From assembly GCA_016858145.1 (NCBI GenBank), contig JAEHOE010000247.1, positions 1 through 64,000 of the forward strand: 64,000 bases of DNA. Reading direction: 5' to 3'. Numbering within the stretch: the stretch's first letter is position 1; each line of letters begins with the position of its first letter. Positions 33,702 through 42,407 of this stretch are shown here, piece after piece. Position numbers and translations under genes: made by a program. The notes under the pieces are model-generated. The model was not told the origin of the DNA. It did not search any database and was given only the letters and a program-made list of their open reading frames with translations. The stretch comes from Edaphochlamys debaryana (lineage: Eukaryota; Chlorophyta; Chlorophyceae; Chlamydomonadales).

Positions 33702-36700
33702 CCAGGTGGTACGGCCAGAGCGATACCCGATGGGCCACATCCAGGACCTGCTTGACAGCACGGCTCCTGTGGGTGGGGGCACCAAGTTCTACTCGTCAAT
33801 CGACTTGAAGTCAGGCTTCTGGCAGGTGCCTATGCATGATGAGGAGTCAAAGAACAAGTTGACGCTGGTCACGCCACACGCCTCGTACCGCCCCACGGTC
33901 ATGCCTATGGGATATCGGTCGAGCCCCAGTGTGTTCGTGCGCTTGATGCGTCTGGTGCTGGGCCCCGTCCTACCCGGCACGGCCTACCTCCAGCACGAGC
34001 AGGGGGAAACGGGCTATGCCCAAATGGAGCCCTGTGTTGCGAACTTCATTGATGACGTCCTGACCCATGCGGCGGAGTGGGACAAGCACCTCGAGGCGCA
34101 GGAGCTGGTGTTCGACCTGCTGCGCCTGGCGAACCTGAAGGTGGCCATCAAAAAGTGCAAGTTTGGGCAGAGGCGCATTGTGTTCTTAGGGCAACTGTTG
34201 GACGGAGAGAAGGGGACGGTGAGCCCCGACCCCCGCAACCTGGCCAACATTGAGCGGCTGCCCGCACCCAGCACGGTCAAGGAGCTGCGCAGCTGGATTT
34301 CAACCATCTCGTACTACAAGAACTTTATTGCGAACTTCAGCCTCAAGGCCAAATCGCTCTACAACCTGCTGCGGAAGGACGCACCATGGCGGTGGAGTGA
34401 GGAGGAGCACGAGGCTTGGGCGACACTCCGCCAGGCTCTCTTGTGCGAACCGGTCCTGGCGGCGCCTGATTTTACTCGGGCCTTCATCATTGCGACGGAC
34501 TGGAGCCGCCATGCCGTGGCCGCCATCCTGAGCCAAGTGGGGGCAGATGGCAGGGAGCGGGTGGTTCAGTACGCCAGCAAGAAGATGTCGGGCAGCCAGT
34601 TGAACTGGTCTGCGGCGGACGGCGAGTGCTACGCCGCCGTGTTTGGCGTGACCTACTTCCGGCCCTATGTGTGGGGCACGCGCTTCACGCTGCTGACCGA
34701 CAGCGTGGCGGTGCGCTACTTGATGACGGCCAAGACGTCTAGCCTACAGGGCAAGCTGGCGCGTATGGCGCTCAAGCTCATGTCGTACGACCTTGACATT
34801 CAGCACCGCCCGGGCGAAAGGCACGGAAACGTGGATGGGCTAAGCCGCCTTGCCCACCTGGCGAGCAGCAGCGACGAGGATGGGCCGTCAGGCCCCGGCA
34901 GCGCGCAGCCCGTGGCACGGGCGCTCCAGGAGCTGTCGCCCGAGGAACTGCGTGAGCAGTGGGCCAAGGGATTGGGCGAGGCAAAGACGGAGAGTCAAGA
35001 GGCAGCCTCCGCGCTCTGCTGCCTGAGCAAGCGTGTGACCCAGATGGAGGAGCAAGGCCAGGCTTGCCACGAGCCCACGGGAGGAAAGCACGTGGGTCTT
35101 CCCCCGCTCCGGTCGTGGCGTCGCACCTTGGGCGTGGCCCAGCGCCTCACGCAGCGGCCAGCCCAGGCGCTGACGGGCAAGGGAAGCCTGCGGGGCGGAG
35201 GGGTGGAACGACGTGAGGAGGAGCCGGAGATCTATATGGCAGACACCACGCCAGAGACTGCTGGGGCCAACAGCCGCGCCACCCGGACGGCACGGCCACC
35301 GCAGCCTTTGGACCTCGACTACCTGCAGCTAAAGCGGCGCGAGCTAAGGGCTCTCGGGCAGCGGTTCTGGGAGGCCGAACGGTACCTGGAGGCCCTGGAG
35401 CGCGATTATGCGCGTGCCGAGAACGCCGTCTGGAGGGAATTCACCACCCGCCAGAGGGAGGATGGCATGATCAGGGATTGGGAGGATCGCCACCTGCACC
35501 TCCCCATCCGTGCGCCCATGGTTCCCTGGATCCCGCCAACGGCTGCCCCAAGGCGGCCGACCCGAGACGAGGCACTTGGAGTGCTCCCGAGCCCCGGAGA
35601 GGCATCCATCCCGCCACCCGACCAAGATGGGGTAGTGCCTACCGCCAGTGGAGAGAACGTGAACCGAGCATCCATGGAGGAGAACCAGGTGGTCCCTGTG
35701 GCAGCAGGCGCCATGGCAGAAGAGGCGGATAAGGTCTCGACCAGGTCGGACCGGCTGGACGCCCATGCCGAGGTGTACGTGGCGGCGGGTGTGACTGCGG
35801 CTGAGGCCCTGCGACCCGGGGCCTGGAGGTACCCTGGACTCCCGAAGCCCCAAGCGTGGCGGCGCACCTGGTGCGTGGCACAGCGGACAGACCCCGCACC
35901 GGCCCTGGGGCGAGTTACCATGAGCCTTGAAGTCGCCCTTCTGGATGAGGAGGAAAGCGGAAAGCCCAGCTCGGGCATGCCTGAGATCTACATGGCCGAC
36001 GACCGACCAGGAGCAACTACCGGGTCGGTGCGTCAGGCCCCAGACCAGAGGCGAGCCAGCTTGCTAGCTGCTGGAGGGATCAGCCCCGCCCAGCTCCGGG
36101 CCAACCAGGCCCTGGGGCAGCGGAGGGCACGGGAGGAGACGGCTCAAACAGAGGCCAGCAGGCGGGAGAGCCTAGCGCTGGATGAGCAGGAAAGGGCACG
36201 CGGAATGCGGCCAGAAACCGGAGTGGTGGTGGGCAATACCAGCATCCGCTCGCACCGCTTCCCGCGGGTGCCATGGGTGCCGCCCCCAGCAGCTCCTGGT
36301 CGCCCACCCCGCGGGGAGGAGTTGATGACGCAGCAGTCGGCCCCACCGCAGCGACAGCCCCTGCACCAACTCACCATGAACGTGACGGCGGGAGGCAGGC
36401 CGCTGCAGCCCCCAGCGGTGCTGGAGGAGGAGGAAGAGGCACACGAGGGCGCGGGCGAGGTGGACGTCACGCAGCCACCCTCCGACGATGAGCGGCTGCC
36501 AGATGCCGTTGTGCAAGGCCTTGGGACGGAGAGGCAGTCGCCGCTATCTCCGCTCTCGGAATCAGGGGAGGAGACAGAACCCGAGCGGGAGCGGGTCAAG
36601 AGACAGCGGAGGCGCAGTACCCGGCTGGCGGATTACGTAGACCCGACCCAGGCCAAATCCCAGCACACGGCAACTGTCACGGATTGGAACCCAGCGATTC

Positions 36701-38847
36701 GCTGTGAAGTGTGTGACCAGGGCATGCCCGATGACACCCTGCTGCTCTGCGACTACCCAGGCTGCACCCGCGCCTACCACACCGGCTGCCTAAACCCACC
36801 GCTACCTGGCGTGCCCCCGGGCATGTGGGTGTGCGCCGGCCCGCACCCGGCGCCGGCCGCCGGCCCGGCGCAGCCCGTTGTCGCTCACCCGGAGCCAGAG
36901 CTGGTGGAGATTGATCAGGACGAGGAGGAGCAGGCGGACGCTCCAGATGCCTCAGAGGCCAAGGAAGGAGAGGATGAAGAGGGAGCGTGGGAGCCTGAGG
37001 AGGGCGAGGCGGAGGCGAGCGACTCGTCAACGGGACCAGGGTGTGAGAGCGAGGAGCAGGAGGACACCCAACCCGCGGGCGAGGCTGGGCCCTCCCAGCC
37101 CAAGCCTGCAGCCGTTGAGCGCTCACCATGGGAGGATGCGGTAATGATCCACTACCTTCAGACCCGCAAGTGGAATTTCCCTGCTGGCACGTCGGCGGAA
37201 ACCATTGTCAGGGAAACACGGCGAATTGCAAGGCGGGCAGAGAACTATGTGTGGCACGAGGGCACGCTGTACAAGGTCAGGAGGCAGGACAAGCACCGGG
37301 AGCACCGCCCATACTGGCGTGTGCCCAAGCCTGACGAATGCGCAGCGCTGGTACACGAGGCGCATGAGCAAGGGCACCAGGGCGAGGAGAAGACTCACAG
37401 TATCCTCAAGGAGCGCTTCTGGTGGCCCGGCATGGGGAAGGCGGTGGAGACCTGCCTGCGGGAGTGCAAGGAGTGCGCCAGCAATCAGAACAAGCTGTTG
37501 CGCCACCCGCGCCTGCGACCGCTACCGGTGGTCCCCATCATGGACACGGTGCACCTGGACCTATTTGGACCCGTGACCCGGACCCCGCGCGGACACACTA
37601 TGTGCCTGGTGATGGTGGACAACTTCAGTTCGTGGCCAGAAGTGGTGCCGATGAAGTCAAAGAAGGCTGGGGAGGTGTGGCGAGCCTTCTGGCAGAACTG
37701 GATCTGCCGGTTTGGGGTGCCAAGGGTGGTCATCTCAGACCGAGGAACGGAGTTTACCGGCAAGGATTTTGCGGGCGAGCTGAAGGCCTGCAAGATCAAA
37801 CAGTACGTGACGGCCGGGTATAACCCACGAGGGAATGGAAAGGCGGAGCGCATGGTTGGGACCCTGCTCGAGTCCATCCGCAAGCTGATTGACGATGAGG
37901 CAGATTGGGACCTGAAGTGCTACAACGCCGTCTACGCATATCGTACGGCAGCCCACTCCACCACCCGGGTTAGCCCCGCCCTGTGCCTGTACGGCTGGGA
38001 GCTCACCCTGTCGATGGAGCGACGGCCAGTGTCAGACACGGAGCCCGCGGAGGTGGAACCGGAGCAGGTGGAGGCGGAGTGGACGTCCGAGCACTACCAG
38101 CTGCTGCAGGGACGGCGCCAGCGGCTTGAGGCCATCACCCTGGACGTGGAAAAGAGGCATGTGGAGGCAAAAGAGAAGGCGGAGCGGGATTATCAGAAGA
38201 AGCGGCATCAGTCCAAGCCGCGCAAGCCAAGAACTAACGCGGGGGATCAGCCCGCGGCAGCGCAGGCAGCGCCAGTGGCGACTGCGGACCCCGGCCAGGC
38301 CAGGACGGTAACCAACCCACTGGGAACGGAGGTCGTTGCGGCGGCCCGTCAGCCCACGGTGATGACCGCTCGCGCTGCCCAGAACGCCACCCCGACGGCC
38401 CAGGGGCCAGCGACCACGAGCACCCCCAAGAAGGGTGCCAACCCGAGAGCGCACCTGGGCCAGGCGAGCCTCAGCGCCCCCGCAACGCCAGCAGGAGCTG
38501 CAGGGACAACCCCTGCCGGGAGTCCGACGGCCGGGCGCCGCGTGGCCCCAGTGGCGACTCCTGTGGCGGGAAGGCCGGAAGAGGAGGCACACAGGGTCAG
38601 GCCGGTGAGGTCCGACGAACTACGCGGGCTTCCCGACATTCCGCTGGACGCACTTGTATGGCGCCTTAAGCGTCGCGACAGCAAGCTGGCCAGGGACCGC
38701 GAAGGCCCTTACCTCTTCCAGTTCTACCGGGCGCCTGATGGCTCGCACGCGGTGGTGAAGGATGCGCGCGGAGTGCTATTTCCCATCCCTACACACCTTC
38801 TGTATGTTCCCAAGTCCACAAAGCAGCCGAGCCAAGGAGTGCGTTAG
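33661..38847 (+). CDS. pol: Pol: reverse transcriptase, RNase H, PHD finger, integrase
   Basis: A 1,728-codon frame that opens within RT at a GTG, so the first codon is not a natural start. Domains by residue: RT 1-185 with YRVVTDLRAVN, SSIDLKSGFWQVPM and catalytic FIDDVL (Asp131-Asp132; F-I instead of the usual Y-L/M), then FLGQLL. RNase H is about 270-400 with Asp280, Glu322 and Asp347 in IATDWS, DGECYA and LLTDSV. A linker of about 600 residues contains a duplicated module (486-640 and 733-888). A PHD-type zinc finger is at 1015-1062, followed by a very acidic stretch. Integrase has an HHCC zinc motif (His1235, His1239, Cys1269, Cys1272) and a DDE core, Asp1300, Asp1360, Glu1396, with exact D-x35-E spacing. 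A C-terminal GPY/F-like module lies around 1682-1710. The enzyme copies element RNA to DNA and joins it to the chromosome. The N-terminal RT part is in the preceding fragment. At 1,728 codons it is longer than the roughly 1,000-1,200 usual for the family, because of the linker and PHD region. Confidence 0.93.
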   Translation: MIEYRVVTDLRAVNQVVRPERYPMGHIQDLLDSTAPVGGGTKFYSSIDLKSGFWQVPMHDEESKNKLTLVTPHASYRPTVMPMGYRSSPSVFVRLMRLVLGPVLPGTAYLQHEQGETGYAQMEPCVANFIDDVLTHAAEWDKHLEAQELVFDLLRLANLKVAIKKCKFGQRRIVFLGQLLDGEKGTVSPDPRNLANIERLPAPSTVKELRSWISTISYYKNFIANFSLKAKSLYNLLRKDAPWRWSEEEHEAWATLRQALLCEPVLAAPDFTRAFIIATDWSRHAVAAILSQVGADGRERVVQYASKKMSGSQLNWSAADGECYAAVFGVTYFRPYVWGTRFTLLTDSVAVRYLMTAKTSSLQGKLARMALKLMSYDLDIQHRPGERHGNVDGLSRLAHLASSSDEDGPSGPGSAQPVARALQELSPEELREQWAKGLGEAKTESQEAASALCCLSKRVTQMEEQGQACHEPTGGKHVGLPPLRSWRRTLGVAQRLTQRPAQALTGKGSLRGGGVERREEEPEIYMADTTPETAGANSRATRTARPPQPLDLDYLQLKRRELRALGQRFWEAERYLEALERDYARAENAVWREFTTRQREDGMIRDWEDRHLHLPIRAPMVPWIPPTAAPRRPTRDEALGVLPSPGEASIPPPDQDGVVPTASGENVNRASMEENQVVPVAAGAMAEEADKVSTRSDRLDAHAEVYVAAGVTAAEALRPGAWRYPGLPKPQAWRRTWCVAQRTDPAPALGRVTMSLEVALLDEEESGKPSSGMPEIYMADDRPGATTGSVRQAPDQRRASLLAAGGISPAQLRANQALGQRRAREETAQTEASRRESLALDEQERARGMRPETGVVVGNTSIRSHRFPRVPWVPPPAAPGRPPRGEELMTQQSAPPQRQPLHQLTMNVTAGGRPLQPPAVLEEEEEAHEGAGEVDVTQPPSDDERLPDAVVQGLGTERQSPLSPLSESGEETEPERERVKRQRRRSTRLADYVDPTQAKSQHTATVTDWNPAIRCEVCDQGMPDDTLLLCDYPGCTRAYHTGCLNPPLPGVPPGMWVCAGPHPAPAAGPAQPVVAHPEPELVEIDQDEEEQADAPDASEAKEGEDEEGAWEPEEGEAEASDSSTGPGCESEEQEDTQPAGEAGPSQPKPAAVERSPWEDAVMIHYLQTRKWNFPAGTSAETIVRETRRIARRAENYVWHEGTLYKVRRQDKHREHRPYWRVPKPDECAALVHEAHEQGHQGEEKTHSILKERFWWPGMGKAVETCLRECKECASNQNKLLRHPRLRPLPVVPIMDTVHLDLFGPVTRTPRGHTMCLVMVDNFSSWPEVVPMKSKKAGEVWRAFWQNWICRFGVPRVVISDRGTEFTGKDFAGELKACKIKQYVTAGYNPRGNGKAERMVGTLLESIRKLIDDEADWDLKCYNAVYAYRTAAHSTTRVSPALCLYGWELTLSMERRPVSDTEPAEVEPEQVEAEWTSEHYQLLQGRRQRLEAITLDVEKRHVEAKEKAERDYQKKRHQSKPRKPRTNAGDQPAAAQAAPVATADPGQARTVTNPLGTEVVAAARQPTVMTARAAQNATPTAQGPATTSTPKKGANPRAHLGQASLSAPATPAGAAGTTPAGSPTAGRRVAPVATPVAGRPEEEAHRVRPVRSDELRGLPDIPLDALVWRLKRRDSKLARDREGPYLFQFYRAPDGSHAVVKDARGVLFPIPTHLLYVPKSTKQPSQGVR
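35116..36327 (+). repeat. Internally duplicated module in the Pol linker
   Basis: Two protein-level repeats of about 155 residues lie between RNase H and the PHD finger: 486-640 (35116-35580) and 733-888 (35857-36327), 741 bp apart. Shared anchors in the same order are WRRT-x2-VAQR, EIYMAD (523 and 775), a glutamate/arginine-rich ALGQR region predicted to be helical, and VPWIPP/VPWVPP followed by AAP-x-RP. DNA identity is modest, so the duplication is old relative to the insertion. Function unknown; no domain was recognised. Confidence 0.75.
36703..36846 (+). other. PHD-type zinc finger within Pol
   Basis: Residues 1015-1062 of Pol contain CEVCDQGMPDDTLLLCD, then YPGCTRAYHTGCL and GMWVC followed by AGPH. 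The order Cys-x2-Cys, Cys, Cys, His-x2-Cys, then an aromatic-x-Cys matches the C4HC3 pattern. The last expected Cys-x2-Cys is Cys1058-x3-His1062, so the final ligand is unusual. PHD fingers commonly read histone H3 tails. In a retrotransposon polymerase next to integrase it could direct insertion to a chromatin state (inference). Confidence 0.8.
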
Positions 38848-39530
38848 CGCCAAAGCTGCGCAAATGGCAGTCCGCTGAAGAAGGCCGCGACACCCAGGCG
38901 CTGCCCGCAAAGGTCCTAAATCATGTCAATGAGGATTCCTGGGAAGTGCAAAGTCAAAGGAGGAAACTGGTGGCAAACTTGCGTGGCCGACCCGCAACAG
39001 CTGCCAGCGGCGTGAGCCTGGGAGTAGTGTGAGCGGAGCGAGTGACAAGAACGCTGTGGAGAAGGATGATATCACACGCGGCGCCTGCACGCCGCGGCTT
39101 GCACCAGATCGGAAGGTCCAGAATGAGCGTCCAGCCCCGAAGACCCAAGAAAAGAGCCAGACTTGCGCTACATGAAAACGCCGGCGAGCAGGGGAGAGGC
39201 GTCTCAACCGACGGACACGGGGGCCAGCTGTAAAAGTAACTCGACCGCACGGCCACGACCGCATAACTGGCCGAGGCAAGCCTAATGGGAATGCGCTGGT
39301 AGTGTGGCTATTGAAAGCGGTACACGGCAGACTGGGAGGCGCAGCCCTGCGCGAAAGCGACCGACCGTCCACGGCACGCGGGGCCGACACCCCCCCCCCC
39401 CGAAGAAGCCCTGCCCCCGGATCACGAGCCCCCGACTCTGCGCGGCTCGGTGCAAGAAGTGTTGTTTACATGTTTGAGAACGCCGGTTCAACGAAGCTAA
39501 GGGGGAACTCCGACGGATCAGCCCATGCAC
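38848..39530 (+). other. Spacer between pol and the accessory gene
   Basis: No coding motif was recognised. A TGTAA signal at 39229-39233 could end a pol transcript before the accessory promoter, and the last 100 bp form the upstream promoter region of the accessory gene. The C-run at 39392-39401 (ten Cs) is a likely spot for length error. Confidence 0.5.
39229..39233 (+). terminator. TGTAA poly(A)-type signal downstream of pol
   Basis: TGTAA lies about 380 bp after the pol stop and 300 bp before the accessory TATA box. It is the chlorophyte polyadenylation element, but the pentamer is short enough to occur by chance. Strong use would shorten the genomic RNA, so weak or no use is expected if the element is active. 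Confidence 0.3.
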
Positions 39531-39538
39531 TATATAAG
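39531..39538 (+). promoter_or_regulatory. TATA box of the accessory gene
   Basis: The sequence tatataag lies 130 bp before the accessory ATG, which puts a start site near 39560 with a leader of about 100 bases. It is the best TATA match in the element and is separate from the LTR promoter. Confidence 0.65.
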
Positions 39539-39660
39539 GCGGAGGCGCGGCAGAGCCGAGACACGCCGGTCAAACTTCTGTCACTCAAGACCCCAAGTCG
39601 CTTTTCGTCGCTTTCCAATCACGTGATAACCACTTCAGCGCTCCGCAACCCGGAAGAACC

Positions 39661-40951
39661 ATGACCCAGCTCCTTTCGGCCGCTGCGCGTGGCAAGCAGC
39701 AGCGCGAGCCTTACGGTCTGCGTCCGCGCCCAGTTAGCGCTAGCGCCCGGGCCGCCTACGCGGTGCACGCCCCGATTCGTGCACAGACCCGGCGGATGAC
39801 CGACGTAACCAAGAGCGACTGGAAGGATTGCTTCATCGTAAGTACCTTCTTCTCAACATCCATTATGCCAACAAGCTTCTACAGCTCGCCCATCACAAGC
39901 AACACCGACCACCCTCGACCGTGGCCGAACCATCACGTCGAGGTGTACGCCTTTGCACGTGTAGGAGGAGCTTGTGAAGATCAATAAGCGCCTGAGGAAC
40001 GAGGCCAAATGCCAGTCGGAGTGCGCGGACGGCTTGATGCTGGAGAACGACCGCCTGTCGCACCGCATCCGGCGCCTGGAGACAGAGCGCCACGAGAACA
40101 AGATCACCATCAGGGAGCTTGGGGCCGTCCAGAACAAAATGTTTAGCATGCTGACCTTCCGGGACTCCAAAATCCGGGCTCAGCAGGCCGACCTCGAGTA
40201 CCTCGGCACTCAGTACGCCGTCCGCGCCACTCTCAGCGCCCTAATGCTGATGCCCACGTGCACTGCCGAGGCGGCGCGAGCGTACGCCCGGAGCTCCATC
40301 GGCCTGCCCTCCGACCGCCCGGTTGCGTGCACCAACGGCCTGTCCTACGAGTTCCCCTCCTCCAAGCACCTGATGGAGGGCGGCGCGGCCCGCCTCGCCG
40401 CCACCATGGCCAAGTCCGCCCCCGCCCACTTCGCTATCATGGCCGCCGCCTACCGCGAGACGGGCGACAAGTACAACACGCTGCCCGCGACCCTCGCCAA
40501 TAAGATGGGCCTCGCCGACCGCCGGCTCAGCTCCTCGCCGGGCCTGCTGGCCGCCATCGACAACGGCGCCGCCATGGCCTTCAGCCTGTTCGAGTCCTAC
40601 AGCAAGCAGTACGGCGGCACCCAGGTGGAGCTGATCCTGCCCCGCCTGCCGCCTTCCCCCTTCGCCAACCCGGCCAACGCGCCCAGCGACCTCAACGACG
40701 GCGGGGCCGCCACCCTGACCCGGCCCAACTCCGACGGCGCCGAGCAGATCAACAACGGCGCCAGCGGCTCCACCGGTCCCTCTGACCCCCGCCTGCCGCC
40801 AAAGAAGCGCAAGCAGTCGTACTCCCGCGCCGAGTTTGAGGCCAGCGGCCGCGACTGCGACGTGCGCCACGCCACCCTGGCCACCGCCGTGGCCTCCGTT
40901 GCCACCATCCTCGTGGACGACTCCAGCAGCAGCGAGCCGGAGATGGAGTAA
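39661..40951 (+). CDS. Accessory two-exon gene: coiled-coil protein with nuclear-localisation-like motif
   Basis: Exon 1 is 39661-39837 (59 codons, from ATG just after the leader to DWKDCFI); exon 2 is 39965-40951 ending in TAA. The 127-bp intron has donor gtaagt and acceptor gtgtag, and splicing keeps phase, giving 387 residues. Residues 1-55 are basic with a GKQQREPYGLRPRP stretch. Residues about 60-130 are a strongly predicted coiled coil (EELVKINKRLRNE, ENDRLSHRIRRLETERHE). The middle is alanine-rich with no recognised fold. Residues 337-344 are PPKKRKQS, a classical nuclear-import signal type, and the C-terminus is a serine/acidic tail. I do not recognise the family. It lies in sense orientation between pol and the 3' LTR, where env or accessory genes sit in other elements, and has its own TATA box. 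Its transcript would use the TGTAA in the 3' LTR. It could be a captured host gene or an element-specific regulator. Confidence 0.8.
39838..39964 (+). other. Intron of the accessory gene
   Basis: 127 bp, beginning gtaagtacc and ending cacgtgtag. The first-exon frame stays open across the intron to a stop at 39985-39987, so an unspliced product would be 108 residues. Retention of an intron in a sense-strand gene of a retrotransposon means the genomic RNA that was copied had not been spliced here. Confidence 0.78.
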
Positions 40952-40963
40952 GGGAAAAGAAAG
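40950..40963 (+). promoter_or_regulatory. Purine-rich tract (candidate polypurine tract)
   Basis: The 14-base purine run aagggaaaagaaag overlaps the accessory stop codon. It is the only polypurine candidate before the 3' LTR but lies 55 bp from the LTR start, where a plus-strand primer tract normally abuts it. Either another primer is used, or the LTR in this lineage once began at about 40966 (tggccgg) and the 5' copy is shorter. Confidence 0.4.
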
Positions 40964-41005
40964 CGTGGCCGGTTCTAGGTAGGGACACCTAGAGGACGCG
41001 GGGTA

Positions 41006-41017
41006 TAGCCACAGCAG
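41006..41017 (+). repeat. 12-bp direct repeat, copy before the 3' LTR
   Basis: The sequence tagccacagcag occurs one base before the 3' LTR and again at 42396-42407 at its end, but not at either end of the 5' LTR. See the copy at 42396. Confidence 0.85.
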
Positions 41018-41018
41018 C

Positions 41019-42406
41019 TGTACTGCCTGGTTGAGGGGGCCACGCATTTCGGGTGCACACACGCCCGCCGGCTCGCTAGGGATTCTTTGTGATCACATCA
41101 GCAGCGTGCCAGCGGTGACCTGGGGCGTGTCACCTAATGAAATAGGTTTGGGTTTTAGCATTTGGGGCGCGGGGCGCAGTCCAGCCGACTGCGACCCGCG
41201 CGGCGTGTTGCGAGTTGCCTGTTTCGGGTCACACCGGCCTGTTGGGTTACACTGGGGCTCGAGAACGTGACATGCAGATGGGACGAGCGCCATATGGCTG
41301 TACGGCGTCTCAAGGGTGTGAGGATTCCCGGGTTATATGTGTGACTGAGGCGTTGACCGAGTGCCATACGTTGACTAGGTTGTACGGCCGCCCTGGCCAT
41401 TGAAGTGTGGTGGGGTTGAGCAGTGTGAGTTGCGTCGCGGAAGGTGTTGAGTAGTGAGCCGATCGTGTGACGTGACGGCTTCACGGTAGGTGGCTGGAAG
41501 ATGATCTGAGCAGGGGAGCTGCGTGGCTGCTTCCACTGGCGGGCGCTGCCCGTTGTTCTGTACGACACCTAGTCCATATTTATAGCCGGGGGGGTCGCAG
41601 GCTGTTGCCCCAGGCCCCGGACCCCAAGAACAAGGTCGACTGGAGCAGCGAACGGAATCGGTGGACCCCTGATACCCGGGACCACTGATAGGTCCCAAGC
41701 GCAAGGAAACAGGAGGATTCTCTCGTGTAAACGTGTGTGCTCGACTGAGGCACTGTCCCTCGAGCGCCTCTGCGCCATCGAGCGCCCAGCCTGGCCCTTT
41801 GGCCCCTGCACGCTGTCAGCCTGCTGCGCGACCCGTGCACCTAGCCCCCACGGACTGAGCCTCAGCGCCCTCCGTCGAGTGGAGCCCTTCTCTCCTGAGC
41901 AGCCCAGCTCAGCCCCTTCCAGAGTCAGCCCGGCTCTGACCCGCTGCGTTGCCCTAGCTGTGCGCGCGAGCGGAGGCGAGCGTGTGCCTTACAGCCCGCT
42001 TCGCTTGTTCTCTTCTTGGCCCTGCCCGAGTGCACGCCAAGCCCGTGTCCTGCGGTCGTCCCTGACCCGGCACAACGTCTCACGGAGCGCCTGCCGACAC
42101 CCCGACGCCGTCAGTGCCTCCGTCCCCCTCAAATCTATCTCAAATACCCGTAACGCTTCCGCAAAGCAAGACTTCCGCTGCGCAGTATCCCTGCTGCTAC
42201 CACCTGTCCGTTGATTGAGCCCCGCAACGTGACACGTACCCCAACCCGCGGTGACGGAGACCGGAGCCAGTGTCTTCACACACTGAGCCCTGGGCACCTC
42301 ACGACGCAGCAGAACGGTCCTTGGGCAAGCCAGCACACCATTCCGGAACGCGCGAAAATTTTGTGTGGTTACGTGTTTGGTGTGGCTTCGCTTTCTAGCC
42401 ACAGCA
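41019..42406 (+). repeat. 3' LTR
   Basis: It starts TGTACTGCC like the 5' copy and matches it to 42396, then has ten extra bases (agccacagca) ending in CA before the candidate target duplication. It contains the TATA-like motif at 41577-41584 and TGTAA at 41726-41730, which probably polyadenylates both the genomic RNA and the accessory transcript. A frame of 159 codons inside the LTR is shared with the 5' copy, but it spans the R/U5 region and has no recognisable motif. Confidence 0.9.
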
Positions 42407-42407
42407 G
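42396..42407 (+). repeat. 12-bp direct repeat, copy at the 3' LTR end
   Basis: Second copy of tagccacagcag, directly followed by tgccgagg of satellite A. With the copy at 41006-41017 it brackets the 3' LTR. It may be a template-switch product made during reverse transcription, or the mark of an LTR-only event. Confidence 0.85.

Larger units (their letters stand above)
29330..42406 (+). mobile_element. Ty3/gypsy-type LTR retrotransposon with PHD finger and accessory gene
   Basis: A 13.1-kb element bounded by two nearly identical ~1.38 kb LTRs, with satellite A on both sides. Internal order: primer-binding site, Gag plus aspartic protease, reverse transcriptase, RNase H, linker with PHD finger, integrase, accessory spliced gene, purine tract, 3' LTR. 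The RT-RNaseH-integrase order is diagnostic of the Ty3/gypsy (Metaviridae) type. No chromodomain was seen; the C-terminus has a GPY/F-like motif. By eye the LTRs differ by about six substitutions and one 1-bp indel, indicating recent insertion. Two frame changes in pol argue that this copy may not be autonomous unless one is programmed or both are sequence errors. A 4-bp candidate target duplication (GTGC) flanks it. Confidence 0.93.

Noticed and set aside
38600..38847. Chromodomain at the integrase C-terminus
   Set aside because: Only a GPY/F-like motif is visible; the aromatic-cage pattern of a chromodomain was not found.
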